Positions 44,181-57,593 of a stretch of 64,000 nt of DNA are shown piece by piece; positions within the stretch are counted from its first letter, which is position 1, and each line of letters opens with the position of its first letter. The notes below the pieces were generated by a model. The model had not been told where the DNA came from. It did not search any database and worked only from the letters and a program-made list of their open reading frames with translations. The position numbers and the translations under genes are program-made. The stretch is from Ziziphus jujuba (lineage: Eukaryota > Streptophyta > Magnoliopsida > Rosales > Rhamnaceae). The DNA lies in contig NC_083389.1 in the NCBI RefSeq assembly GCF_031755915.1, forward strand, positions 23,869,001 through 23,933,000, read 5' to 3'.

Positions 44181-46350
44181 CATTACAAGAAAAGGATCTT
44201 CTACTTACGAAATTTTTATCAACTAAAAATAATATTGTCACGGTTTTTCCTCAGTAAAAATCAGACTTTTGGCTACAAAAAATAAAAGTTACCAGTAAAT
44301 GTTACACTGTTAAGATGAAAACACAATTTTAATGCTGTTAGATTGACTTTTTCGGACAGTCCATAAATATTGCCGGCAAAAGATTACTATTTACCAACAA
44401 AATCAAAATTTAATTGGCTTTTACTGACAACTTTAAATATTATCGACAAAATGAAAACATTTACCATCCAAATTGAAATTATCAACAAAAGTTATATCTT
44501 TTAACAACAACTTTGAATATTGTTCGCAAAAAGCTTATTATTTACCCATGAACGTAAATTTTGTTAGCAAAAGTTATGCCTTTTACTGACAATCACCACA
44601 ATATTATCGGTAAAAGGTAAAATGCCACAAACTTTGTGTACTTTTGAATTATTATTATTATTATTATTGTTATAATTATTATTATTATTATATAGTGAAT
44701 CTATGTATTTTATTTATTGGTAACTAATTTACACTATGTATTTAATTTTTGGTAAGGAGGTAAAATAATAATAAACAATTTGCCGACAAAATGTCCCATG
44801 TCCATGGCATGGTTATTTTTATTTCTAAAAATATATTTTATGGGAAAAATTCCACATATTTAATTTTTCAATTTTTCTTTTGTTATTTGAGACATGTATA
44901 TGTAAATTATTTATATTAAAAAAAGGAAAACAATTAAATGCACTGCTTAATAGTTATTATTATAAATATATATAACTATAAATATATACATATATAGTAT
45001 TATTATTAGTAGTAGTATTAACATTTTTCGGCAAAATTGGTAATTTTCTCAGCATAGGAGACTTTTGCTAACAAAATTTTCAAATTCTGTTAGCAATAGT
45101 TTAAGGTTTTGGTGAGAAAAAATTGATATTTAGTCGGTAAAGTATGACATTCTAATTTCTAAAAATGTATTTTTTGGGGAAAAAAATCCCACACATTTAG
45201 TTTTTCTATTCTTGTTTTGGATTTTTGTGGCATGGATATGTTAATTGTTTATGTTAAAAGAAATTGGATACACTGCTTAGCAATCAATATTATAATTATA
45301 TGTAAATATATATACACATATATAATAATATTATTATTATTTACAGTAGTATTATTTTAGAATTCGTAAGATATAAATTAAATTAAATAAGCACACATAT
45401 AAGTTACTTTTTATCTTAATTTACAATCAATTTGTTACATTCTATGTAATATTTGTTTTTTTTTTGGTAATGGTATAAATATTTGCTGGCAAAATTGAAA
45501 ATTTCCTCAACAAAATTGAAAATTGTTTATGTTAAAATAAAATAAATTAACTGCTTAGTAATTAGTATTATAAATATATGTAACTATATATATATAAATA
45601 TTTAGTATGATTATTAATATTGGTAGTAGTAGCTTTTTAGAATTGGTTAAATATAAATTAAATTTAAGGAACACACATATAAGTTACTATCTATTTTAAT
45701 TGACAAATAATTTGTTAGTATTATAATTATATATAACTATATAGATACGCATACATATATAATATTATTATTAGTAGTAGTATTATTTTAGAATTTATAA
45801 AATATAAATTAAATTGACGAGCATATATATAAGTTACTTTCTACCATAACTTACAATAAATTTTACGGTTTAGTTACATTATATATTACATTCTAATGGT
45901 GAATAGCATACATATTTGTCACATTGTATGTACGTTGTTGTTGTTTTTTTTTTTTTTTTTTTTTTTTTTTTTGGAAAGACTAATAACCATTTGCCGACAA
46001 AATTTATACTTTTCTTGGCAAAGGAGTCTTTTTCTAACTAAAGTTTTTAATTTTATTGGCAAAAGTTTAAGCTTTTGGGGAGAATATATGATATTTCATC
46101 GGCAGAGGTATGGCTTTTCTATTGCTAAAATGTATTTATAAAACAAACTAATATTTATTTTCATTTTTATGGAAATACTAATGAGCTTTTGGCGATGACA
46201 TATTTGCTACCTCCAAAAGTAACTATTGCCTACAAACTCATAAAATTATGACGGCAAATGGTTGAACTTTTAGGGAGAACTTTTACAAATTGATCGGGCA
46301 ATAGTAAAAATTTTTGTTGCCACGCGCTCCTGCCAAACCTAAAATGGTAA
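44181..46350 (+). mobile_element. CACTA-like left end with subterminal repeats
   Basis: CATTACAAGAAAAGG at 44181 differs by one base from the usual plant CACTA terminus CACTACAAGAAAA. The following 2.1 kb holds many short motifs of the type GCCGACAAAAT, GGCAAAAG and their complements (for example near 44781, 45992, 46054), as expected for subterminal transposase-binding repeats. Within it, a 280-335 bp unit is repeated about three times (44700-45870; landmark CACTGCTTA-like at 44940, 45272, 45550, and CACATATAAGTTACT at about 45393, 45672 and 45830 with changes). A T-run lies at 45947-45972. No gene is seen. Linking it to the transposase genes further right is an inference. Confidence 0.5.
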
Positions 46351-47540
46351 AATAAATAAAAGTATAATTAATGAATCCCCCATACTTTATTTTTCTCACC
46401 TAGATCTCTTTCATCTTTTTCTTTTTTCTCTCCATATTTAGTGTTCATTTGGTATAGATAATAAAAATAAAGTTTTTGTATGTAGATTTTGGTATAATAG
46501 ATATTTTTAGAGTAGAGCTTTTGATTAAAAAACTAATAAATATTTGGTTGTAAATAAAAAAGCTGTATTAAATGCTTATTGGGATTCTCACATAAGGTAA
46601 AAAAGGAGTTTTTTTTAAAAAAAAACTTAAATTTTGGACTTTTCTAAAACTGTTTAACAAAGCAATTTTTTTGGTCAACAAGTCCTCGTTGACTCTTACC
46701 AAACAGCTTCATTTTTTGAGGAAAGAGCTTTTGACAAAAAAAAACCTCTACTAAGTGGACTCTTAGTTGAGTTGGTAGTATTTTGTTGGGTTTGGATCAA
46801 ACTATTTCCAACTAAAAGTAATGGCAATAATTTAAAGGTATAATATTAATTTGGAAGGTAATCCCGACTGTTATAACTTTTTCTTGAATTTGTACTCACA
46901 TTGAAGAGCTTTCTAGCACTGGTAACTCCACCATACTTGTAATATTATTGCTCTATTTGATAGGTATCCTCCTATATCATTTTACTTGATTACTTAAGCA
47001 AAAGCACCCATTAGTACTAGGGTATATATATATATATATGTTGTCTTAGTCTTTGTATATATAGAACATAATGCTGTTAACATTCGAAGCTATTAAAAAA
47101 TACTATCTTCAAGTAGAAGCTAGAAACAACAATTTATTATATATATATATATATATATGTATATATAAATGAAAAATGCTCTCTTTATACTGTAAATCCG
47201 CCAAATTTACAAGGACTAAAGGTAACATCCAAAGGTGGCATCATTAGTTACCTTCTCTATTGCTCATTCAACACAGTGCTTTTCTCATCCACTCGGACAA
47301 AGCTTTCCATTTTTCAATGATTAGTTTATGTTCATACTTTAATTACTTGTTACTTATTAATTAGTTTTGTGCTTCTTAGTTGTAGTTATTAACGATCACA
47401 TTGATTAAACACTTTAGATATTATGTGTATATATATATATATATAAATAATTTTTACATGGAAAAGAAATTTGATAAATGATAATAGTCAAATAAATAAT
47501 TCTACTTTATATGTATATATATATGTATATATAGACTAAT
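46351..47540. other. AT-rich stretch, no gene seen
   Basis: Non-coding with TA repeats (47025-47038, 47140-47158, 47428-47444, 47512-47532). It may be CACTA internal DNA. GAGCTTTTGA-like and CCAAACAGC-like pieces (46520-46700) hint at a small hAT-type MITE, but I found no clean ends. Confidence 0.4.
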
Positions 47541-49037
47541 CTTCTTAAAAGCTTGAAAAGGAGGAGCTCTATATGATTGAAAAGAACAAGACATGGAGTT
47601 TGGTACCAAGACTAAGAGATACATGTCATAAGTGTTAAATGGGTTTTTAGAACCAAACTAAACCCTGATGCCACCTTGGAGAAACACAAAGTAAGACTGG
47701 TGGGAAAAGAATATGTCCAACAATATGGAGTGGATTACATGGGGACCTTTACACCAATGGCAAGACATGAGACCATTAGGCTACTTCTAGCCTATACAAC
47801 CAACAATTCTTGGAAAATATACTATTTAAACACCAAATCAGCCTTTCTAAATGGTATAATAGGAGGTTTATGTTGAACAACCTGAAGGCTTTGTTAAAGA
47901 AGGAAAAGAAGAGAAAATGTACAAGCTTCACAAAGAATTATACGGGCTCAAACAAGCTCCAAGAGCTTGGTATGCAAGGATTGATGATTCCTCGATTCAT
48001 GAAGGCTTTTCAAGAAGCCAAAATGGGCCTACCCTCTCCATTAAAGACAACTCACATAAGACAAGATGGTAATCTCTCTTTATGCTGATGATTCACTCAT
48101 AACATGTTGTAATGCCGAAGCCATCCAACAGTTCAAGGACAAGATAAAGAAAAATTTTGAGATGTCCAATCTTGGCTTAATGAACTACTTTTGAAGTTTG
48201 GAGATCGAGCAAACAAGTAAAGTTATATTTCTATTCTAAGAAAAATATGATTTAGATTTGCTTGATAAATTTCAGCTAGAAAATGTCAAACTTGTTGAAA
48301 CTCCTATGATTCAAAATACGAAATTTGAACTTGATGTTGGATGTGAAAAAATAAATGGTTCAATTTATAGAAGTTTGACAAGAATCTTGCTTTACTTATG
48401 TACATCAAAATCTGATATAATGTCTACTACAAGTGTATTATCGAGGTTTATGAGTGCTCCATCTCAAAACTACTATCAAGCTACAAAAAGAATTCTAAGG
48501 TATGTTAAAGGCACAGCCAACTATGGAGTCTTATACAAGCATGATGAAATTTGTGAGCTAATTGGCTATTGTGACAGTGATTGCGCAGGGAGCCTAGAAG
48601 ACATTGAAAAGTACCTATGGTTACTTGTTCATGTTTGATTCAGGTCCATTTTCTTGGAGCGCACATAAGCAAGGAACCATATCACAATCAACTGCTAAGG
48701 CCAAATATATTTCAGCAATAGCAACAGTAAACCAAGCAATTTGGCAAAGGAAATTGCTTGATCACTTAGGTTGCAAGCAACACAGTGCAACATCATCCAT
48801 TGTGACAACATTTCAACTATAGCCATTGCCAAAAATCCAGTATAACATAGGAGATCAAAGCACATTCCTATGAAATGTCACAGCATCTAAGAGGCTGAAA
48901 GAAACAAGGAGACAAACTTGGTCCATTACTCTACACAAGATCAACTTGCAGATATCCTTACAAAGCCAATAACAAAGGACAAACTTCAAAAGCTTAGGAA
49001 TCTACTGTACATCATGCTTAACATTGCCAAGGAGGAG
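47541..49037 (+). pseudogene. Ty1/copia reverse transcriptase and RNase H, 5'-truncated
   Basis: Starts within RVT_2 (MIEKNKTWSLV, then HKVRLVGKEYVQQYGVDYMG, TNNSWKIYYLNTKSAFLNG). After frameshifts the catalytic YADD appears at about 48087 (SLYADDSLIT). The connection follows in an open frame 48258-48638 (YRSLTRILLYLCTSKSDIMS, RILRYVKGT) and RNase H with CDSDCAGSLEDIEKSTYGYL. It ends near 49010 with ADILTKPITKDKLQ and a polypurine tract GGAGGAG. Gag, protease and integrase are missing. It lies inside the proposed CACTA element. Confidence 0.85.
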
Positions 49038-49663
49038 TGTTAGAGAATCATGGCATTGTTAGCCACATTGGTGAGCAAACCCGAGAGCCAGTTTACTTAG
49101 GCCGCGAGGTTTGTAATTCAAGTTTTATTTGTGCTTAGACTAGTATTTTGTTCTAGCCAACTTTTGTGTACAATTTAGACTTGTTATGTTGGTGCTTAAA
49201 TATATCAAAATGATGTAATTAAACTATATTAGCCAAAATTAGGGCTTAAATAAAATCAAGCACCTTGACGACATGGAAGCACCTTGGTGACATGCATGAT
49301 TCCATAGATGGTTACTTGGTGACATGGAGCCTTGTCATTCGGCCAACCTCTCATCTAATGAATGTAAAGACACATGGCATCATGCATGAGGACTACTTCA
49401 ACTTGAAGGATTCAATAGGGCAGCAACATTTGTCAAAATTCAAGAAAGCAAGTGATAAAGTTGCATTCACATTTGTTCTTGCTTCACCGAGATGCACTTA
49501 GAATTTATTGGTATTTAGGTTCAGGTTTGGTGTGTTTTCACACCAATTTTGTGAATTATATATGTAACATTATAATGAATGAGAATTGAAACTTGTTTTG
49601 GAAAACTAACTTATTTTTCTTTTGGAAAATAAGAGAAGTTTCACACTAGCACTGGTGATAACA
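49038..49663 (+). repeat. 3' LTR of the copia fragment (626 bp)
   Basis: TGTTAGAGAATC directly follows the purine tract CCAAGGAGGAG, and the repeat ends GGTGATAACA: TGTTA...TAACA inverted ends. No 5' partner is present, so the insertion site duplicate cannot be checked; the right flank is AATTT. Confidence 0.78.
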
Positions 49664-50258
49664 AATTTAGCATCTTATTCATACAAACCAAAGTCAAGCT
49701 TATCAAATCACTTCCAAAATCAATTTTCATTAGCTTCAAACCTTTGTTCTCTTTAGTTAAACCTTTCCCTAAAACTTTAAACTTCTGTAATTAAAGTACC
49801 CTTAGACCCGTTTAGGATTCAATCATGTACATGTGACTAAATGTCATTTTTTATATTATTGAATCCTAAATCGTCCAATCAAAGTATTTGAGAGTACATA
49901 ATTTTGTGTGATGATTTAATAGCTCTGACATTTATATCTACTATGACTTCATGTGGTATTTCCTTATTATTCTTTAATTACATATTAGATATATTAATAT
50001 GTCTATATTATGTACTTGAAGAACTATGGGAAAATGCTATTGGAATTTTAGTAGATATGAATATATATTAGAGTTGTTTATTAGGTGGAATTTGCACTCT
50101 TGAATGGGATAGGACCACTACCAAACAAAGCTTACTCAATCTAGTGATTCTCAATATGCGGTGATTTTCTCTTAACTACCATCTAATTTTAACCATGCCA
50201 CATTTTTCATTTACAGCCAAATGGGATGGATCTTTGATTATTTTTTATGTATGAAATA
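49664..50258. other. Non-coding stretch before TNP2
   Basis: No recognisable gene; probably CACTA sequence upstream of the TNP2 start. Confidence 0.45.
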
Positions 50259-53200
50259 GATGGATAAAAGTTGAATTGGTCTTCCAAATTAGCTTTCTGG
50301 TGTAGCATCATTTATTAAAGTTGCTAAACAACATACAGATGATGAGGGAAAGACATGTTGCCCATGCCATAATTATCTTAATGCTTACTGGAAACCTATT
50401 GAGGTTGTACATAAACATATTTATAGGTATGGGTTTCCTAGATTATTTATAAATTAGGTTTTCCTTTGAAAAGAACATGCTGCATCCATAAGCAGCATCG
50501 AACCGAATAATTTGAGCGGTAAGAGTAAGAAACATAAGATATTGTTAAATGTTATGATGATGATATGTTTGATATTTTGAATGATGTTCATCAATTTTAT
50601 GATGGCAATGATATGGAAAATGTTGAACTAAATACTTTCAATGAGAAAATCTTAAATGATGACCATGGATTTGACAATCTGTTTGTTGAAGCTGGAAGAA
50701 AATTAAATCTAGATTGTAGGCTATCGATATTAACTTTTGTGGTTAAGTTAATGCATCTCAAGGTTCTCAACCATTGGAGCAATAAATCACTTGATATGTT
50801 ACTCCAATTATTAGGTGATATTTTCGAGAAGGTGTAAATGTCCCTAAAGATACATATTCTGTGAAAAAGATGTTATGTGCACTTGGATTAGGGCATGAGA
50901 AGATTCATGCATGCAAAAATGATTGTGTTTTCTTTTGAAAAGAAAATGCTGATTTAGAAAGATGTCCAGAATATGACAAGTCTCTTTGTAAAGTTAAAAA
51001 AGTTCCACATAAAATACTTAGATATTTTTCACTAAAGTCGAGATTGCGAAGATTATTTATGTCAAGACATATATCAAGGGATATGCAGTGGCATACTGAG
51101 AAGCGAGATAAGGATAGTGTTCTCTGACATCTAGCTGATGGTTAAGCTTGGAAAGAATTTAACAGATTGTATCCATCATTTTCAAATGATGCATGTAATG
51201 TGTATCTGTTTCTTACATTAGATGGGTTTAATCCCTTCGAAAATATGAGTAGTTCATACAGCGTATGGTCGGTTATTCTTATACTATATAATCTATCACC
51301 ATGTAAATGCATGAAATAATCATGTTTGATGATGTCTATATTGATACAAAGTCCAAAATCTCTTGGTAGAAAAATTGATGTGTATTTATGCCCTTTGGTT
51401 GAAGAACTTAAAGAATTGTGGATGGAATGCCAATATATGACTATTCAACTAGTAAAATCTTTCAAATGTATGTTGCAGGTTTATGGACAATTAATGATTT
51501 TCCAATGTAAGAACTTTTATCAGGGTGGAGCACTAAAGGTTATATAAGGCTTGTCTTGTGTGCAACAAGGCAACATCGTTATTGAGTTTGAGAGGTAAAA
51601 TATGTTACATGGTTCATCATCAATATTTATCTTCTGACCATCGTTGGAGACAAACACATCTACAAGATGGTCAATATGAAACTCGATCTACACCAAAGGA
51701 ATTATTAGGTGAAGATATAATGAGGCAGTTGAGATATGTAGAAACGGTGAAATTAGGGAAGCATCCAAGTCTGAAACGTAGCATATACCAGCTGATTTGA
51801 ATTGGACAAAAAATTCGAGGTTGAATATTGGTTTTCTTTGAAAATAAGCCATATTCTTGATGTTATGAATATTGAAAATATATATATATATAGATATATA
51901 ATAATGTTGTTGGAACTTTGTTGGACATTGATAATAAGTCAAAGGATATTGATAAAGCTCAAAAGGATTTGGAAGATTTGAAAACAAGGAAAAAACTGCA
52001 TCTAGTAAAACGTGGTGATCAAAGATACATAAACCTGCATGCGAAATTCACATTAACACGATAGGACAGAGTAGAATTTTGTCGTTTTATAACTTCTATA
52101 CAATATCCTGATGGATATGCAACAAACATCTAAAAAAGTGTTAATGTTTAAAATGGTAAGATAACAAGACAGAGAAGTCATGATTGTTATGTGTTCCTCT
52201 AACGTCTTCTTCCTATTGGCATCTGAAAATTTTTGCCACAAGATATTTGCACTTTATTAGTTGAATTATCAAGTTTTTTTCAGAAATTATGTGCAAAGTT
52301 AATTTCATCAATGATTTGATGGAGTTGGACGATAGAATTGCATTTATACTGTGCAAATTCTAACAAATCTTCCCACCAACATTTTTGGGTATTATGGTTT
52401 ATTTAGCTATTCATTTACCACGTGAAGTATGATTTGCTGGACCAATTGGATTTGATGGATGTATTCAATTTGAAAGAAAATTTAAAAATGTACTATTGTG
52501 TAAGGTTTTAAGAACCTACAAAGGCTATGTGAAAAACAAAGCTGGCCAGGAATTGACATCTTGTTCAATGTATTTCTGCTAAATTAAGACTAAACTTAAT
52601 AAGATAGAACAAAGTTGATGTTGGTAATGAAGTTGAAGGTATTATTATATTCAACCAACGAGCAATACCATATGGTGCTTCTCATCTAAAACTATTGGAG
52701 GAAGAGAAAATTAAGAAAATATATTGGTATATTCTTAAGAATTGTAATGAAATTGCAGATTATTTAGAGTAACCAAATATCATCTTCAAATTTGAAATAT
52801 ATTCTTTATATTTTAGTTTTATTGTAACTTTAGTGGTATTAGTTTTAAATAATTAATTTTGTATTTTAGTGAGCACATGTTTGAATTGGAAAAAGAATTC
52901 CAAAGGCACCAAGAAAAGTTTCCAGCATGGTCTAAAAATCATGTAAATAATTTAGTATCAGTTTAAGTCATGTAAAACTGTAATTATATTAATATTTTGA
53001 AACATTGTTATTTTTCAAATTTTTGAATTTTGTACTATAGATGGAAATTTTATGTTCTCAAAGAGCAGCAGATGCAATTAATGATTTATATTCACTAGCA
53101 AGTATGCCCGATCATCGAGTGAATATTGATCTTGCTTACATAATCAGTGAAGTTCGATTTATTGTTAAAGTGTGGGATGATTGACTTATAACTCAAAATA

Positions 53201-53454
53201 GCGGTGTTATGGTACAAGGAGTACATGAAGAGGATGATACAGACTTCTATGGAGTTTTAGAATCAGTTGTTAAAGTACACTTTAAGTTGTATAAATTTGC
53301 ATTTGTGTTCAAGTGTAAATGGTTTGACATAAATCCCAAAAAAATGGGTGCAAAAGGATTTTCACTTTACAAGCATTACTATTTGTCATCGATGGTATAC
53401 TAATGATCTTTATATTATGGCAAGTCAAGTTTAGCAAGTTTTCTACATTGATGA
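50259..53454 (+). pseudogene. CACTA TNP2-type transposase, main part
   Basis: This would cut and move the CACTA element in the nucleus. The start ATG at 50259 gives MDKS, and the Transpos_assoc domain is legible (CCPCHNYLNAYW, VHKHIYRYGF). The Transposase_21 domain is unmistakable at 51040-51560: MQWHTEKRDKDSV, LYPSFSNDACNVYLFLTLDG, FNPFENMSSSYSVWSVIL, then PKSLGRKIDVYLCPLVEELK. Next are a DUF4218-like stretch (about 52390-52760, AIHLPREV, GYVKNKAGQE), a small exon (52871-52942) and a DUF4216-like block (53041-53403, ending FKCKWFDINPKK). GT/AG splice-like junctions surround these. Many stops are present. The gene is cut at 53454 in QVFYIDD and resumes at 57594. Confidence 0.85.
53450..53454. 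other. Target-site duplicate of the 4.1 kb LTR, left copy (GATGA)
   Basis: GATGA is repeated at 57594-57598. Removing one copy and the insertion restores the TNP2 reading through Q-V-F-Y-I-D-D-P. Confidence 0.85.
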
Positions 53455-53826
53455 TGTCCGGATGTAACCAGAATCTCTTACCGCAACCTTAGATGAGCCT
53501 TGATCCCAGGGGAAACCCTATCGGACCATTTTACGGAAAATCTGGCAACATCTCTCTTAAGGGTTGAGCATGCTCTAAAAACACATTTTGCTACACAAAA
53601 ACACACCCCTAAATAGCATCACCTTATCCCTCCCATTTTGCTATAAGAGATTCCATAAAAGATAGTACTTCAATAACAATGTATGAGAATATAAATACTA
53701 GAAATAATTTAATAAATAAAGAATACCTTTAAGTATTCATGTCCATCCACACCACCCAATTAGTATAATACTACATTTCTATATCACTTTGCGAACAAAC
53801 CAAATACAAAAATATAGATAAAATGG

Positions 53827-54545
53827 TGATAAAACAATAATAATACTAGTAATAATAATAATAATAATAATAATAGTATAACTTGTCCGAGGACCACTAC
53901 ATTTGCCTGTAGACGATCATATTTGCCCAAAGGTTATCCAAAGGCTACCACACTTGTCCGAATGCCACCATATTTGCTTGAAGGCTGTAATGCTTGCTAG
54001 AAAGCTATGATACTTGCCTGAAAGCTACCGTACTGTAATAATAATAATAAATTATAATAACAATAAAAATAATCATAATAAATAATAATAATAATAAATA
54101 CAATAATAATTAGCAATAATGATAATAATAAGAAGAATAATAACAACAACAATATTAATAACAATGACAATAATCACAATAATTAATAATAACAACTAGG
54201 GTAACAATTGATAACAGTATCAATAATAATAATAATAATAGTAACAATAACAACAATAATAATAATAATAATAATAAAATAATATAATAATAACAATATT
54301 AAGAACAATAACAATAATAATAATAACAATAATAATATTCACAATAATTAATAATAACAACTAGGATAATAATTAACAATAGTATCAATGATAAATAATA
54401 ATAATAATAATAAGAGTAGTAGTAACAATAATAATAATAATAATATTAATAACAATAACAATGATAAATAATAATAATAATAATAATAATAAGTCATTAA
54501 CAAAAAATAATAACAATCCCATAACGATTAATAATAATAACAACA
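53827..54545. repeat. Large AAT-type microsatellite field
   Basis: Long runs of AAT/AAC units (53841-53877 and 54036-54545) with many interruptions, inside the 4.1 kb LTR. Between the two runs is a 20 bp minisatellite (53883-54034). Confidence 0.9.
53883..54034. repeat. 20 bp minisatellite, about 7 units
   Basis: Degenerate units of the form TTGCCTGAAAGCTACCATAC (for example starting at 53883, 53903, 53923, about 53954, 53974, 53994 and 54014). Most units are exactly 20 bp, and one carries about an extra 11 bp. It sits between two AAT runs in the LTR. Confidence 0.72.
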
Positions 54546-55050
54546 ACAAAGAAGGGTAATAATAGAAAATTATAACTATGAATAGATAAAATTAGATAAA
54601 GTAAAATAAAATTTATAAATTTATATATATACTATGAAATGTGCACATTCATAACGGAGATACGTCCGATACTATATAATATGCTAATACACGATCCTAT
54701 GATATTAGCTATATCAAGTACATTACCAATATAATCCAAGATGGTCGTCTATAATGGTAGTCCAACCTACTAGACTCGTAGGCAACAGAGTTATAAAGCT
54801 AAGCCATTCATAGGCCAAATTGATTGTTGCCCCCGTACGATATATTACATACAGACATAAGATAATATATATATAGATACTTATATATGAAAATGATTTT
54901 TGATGCATCATATAATATACCAGTAGTATCAGACAATACTCGACGTCCGAAGCACTTCCCGATGGAGAGGTCAAAGAGAAAAACCTACAACCGGTCACCT
55001 TAGCATCTTACGGCATCGATTGTTAATAACTTGTCATGGCTAAAACAACT

Positions 55051-55525
55051 GTCTTTCGACCGAGGGGAGGGTGGCTGATGCTCACTAAGCAAATATAGTT
55101 GCCAATTGTCAGGCCCACAACTCTCATAGGATGGTCATATATATATGCACACTAATACGTAATGACCAGCAATCCTGTAGCCAAGAGGGGACGACTGATG
55201 CTCGTTATACGAATATATTTGCCTACCTTCTCTCACCCCAGCTCACAAAAGACGGCCATAAATATAACTTGCGTTGACCCATAATATAATAAACAATCAT
55301 CCTGCGGCCAAGAAGAGACCGGCTGATGCACACGATGTAAATATATTTGCCAACCCTCTAGTCAATGGCTTCTAAGGATGACCATAATATAATAACCAAC
55401 CATTCTGCGGCCAAGGAGGAGGGCGGCTGACGCTCCTTGTACAAATGCACCTACCAACCCTTAGGTTCATGGTTCCTATAGGATGGCCATATATAATTGC
55501 GCGCTAATCAACAATATAGTACAGA
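55051..55525. repeat. Tandem repeat, about 4 units of 103-127 bp
   Basis: Each unit has a GCGGCCAAGNGGAG...GGCTGATGCTC core, then AAATATATTTGCC-like sequence, then ATGGCCATATAT-like sequence and ATAATA. Cores start near 55058, 55180, 55307 and 55410. The 2.9 kb LTR has only one related core (13735-13830 region), so the array expanded in this copy or its lineage. Confidence 0.72.
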
Positions 55526-57593
55526 ATACCAGTATTGTATGGTGCATCTAAAAATTATAAAAATTTTACAATATTATAAATACTAAATTTTGGTAAAATA
55601 TAACAAGATCTATACACTTTTACTAAATTCATAAAAATTTTATATATTCTTTTAATCAATCCAACAATTTTATAAAATTAATTATTACCAAAATAAGTTC
55701 AATTCTACAATTTTCCAAATACACAAATATATTCTATAAACTAAAAATTATTATTCTTCTAAAATCCATAAAATTTATTTATGTAAAATTATATTAAACG
55801 ACATAAAATTTATATATAACTTAATTTCACGCAAATACATTTTATTACGCAAATTAAATATAACAGTAAAATTTAACAATACTTTCAACAATAAACAATC
55901 ACAAATATTTCTCCAAAACCTTATAATAAATTTTGCATAGCAAATATATTTAAATCACATAAAATAGCAAAATAAACTCAACAACAATTCTCTTAATTTT
56001 AGAACATACATAATATTATTTGAAATTCTGAATAAAACAAAGTATATATGTATACTCAGCTTTATTCACACACATATATATATATATATATTCGTCTATA
56101 TACATAACAAAATCCTTTTAAAAAGCATATACATGCTCGTCTACATATTTATAAAAATATATATATACATATATATATATGTGTGTGTGTGTGTACATAT
56201 ACAAATAATGTACATTCATATACACTTAGATATACATATACATAATCACATATGTTCACACATGTACATAGGTACTCATGTATATATACAATTCTTTTAA
56301 CAAGCATATATATATATATATATATTCATATGCTCAAATATATATATATATATATATAAGCATCTATACACATACCAAAGAAGTACCCACTATATACTAG
56401 AATATGCATTACAAACATACATGCACATACTTAGACATAATCATGTACATACATATACAATTTAACACAATTATCACATTAAATATAAAATTCACTCAAA
56501 AAGGGTGACTTTTAAAATACACCACCATAATTCACAAACAAGTTACCAATAGAAAGTTAAAGGGATGAGGAATATGCTACTAAACTCCATTGGGCTCAAC
56601 ACCACTGACATTGGCCAGAAAACGGTCCGAAAGTTTTGGTGAAACTTCCCTTCAATGTATCTCACAAACGGTTTGGAATTTAGATAAATGAAGGTCATTT
56701 TTTATATCAGGGGGTCGAAAATTAGGGGGAGGGATTGAGATCGTGGCTAGAAATTGTTGAAAAATTGATGAACAGAAGGTTACCGGCCGCCAGCATTGCA
56801 CTGCCGATCCCAGCACTTCTGCCGGCCAGATGGCTGGAAACTTGGCCTCCAGCATCACCCGACCGTAGGCGTTCATGATGGCCGGTGTGTGTCATCAGTC
56901 AGTGATCGTAATGTGGCCAAATGGCCCATCAAAGGAAAGGGGGGGGAGAGAGAGAGAGAGAGAGGAGAGAGAGGTGGTTGTCATGTAGGAAGGAAGAAAG
57001 AGAAAAGGTAAGGGAGAGGGAAAAATAAAAGGAAAAGGAAAAATATTTTTTTATTATTTTATGGTGACACATGGCGCTACCGGTTGATGACACATGGCAC
57101 TATCAGTTGGTGACATATGGCACCCACTCATTGGTGTCACATGGCACCCATTAGAGACTCTTCTAAATATTTCACTACCTAGTAAAGTTAATCCTATAAA
57201 AGTTAGGAACGACTCTACAAACACTTAACTTTTCAATCGTAGGTCTAAATTGAGCATACCGCCAATCTATGAGCTTGTATTAATGAGCACTATTACGTAA
57301 TATATGAGTCAGCATCAAAATCAAAAAAGGTAAAATGTCAACTTTGGACTCACTGATCACTTACGATCACATCTTATTTTGACCATAACTTTTTATTCTT
57401 AGCTTCCATTTTGACGTACTACTAGTGTACGAAGTCGTATCAATGAGTCATTTGCCATGGTACCTCAGTCAACACAAAATTCCTCTCATAGTGAAAGTCA
57501 ACCATGAGACTTTCTTAGTCAATCCTGGTCAACCTTGATTAAACCCAATCAAAATTGCAAACTTAGAGCCTTTTCTCGGGTCAAGGTGTTATA

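Larger units (their letters stand above)
53455..57593 (-). mobile_element. Solo LTR, 4139 bp, same family as 11707-14622, opposite orientation
   Basis: Minus strand starts TATAACACCTTGACCCG at 57593 (TG worn to TA) and ends ATCCGGACA at 53455, between perfect GATGA duplicates. Its first 300 bases match the start of the 2.9 kb LTR: GGTACCATGG against GGTACCGTGG, CACTAGTAGTACGTCAAAA against GACTAGTAGCACTTCAAAA, and repeated GTTGAC motifs. A GA tract is at 56945-56972. Its extra length comes largely from simple and tandem repeats (53827-54545, 55051-55525, TA/TACA repeats 56060-56370). No coding region. It is more decayed than the 2.9 kb copy. Confidence 0.8.

Noticed and set aside
46440..46770. 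hAT-type MITE
   Set aside because: Scattered CCAAACAGC-like and GAGCTTTTGA-like words, but no paired ends and no 8 bp duplicate.
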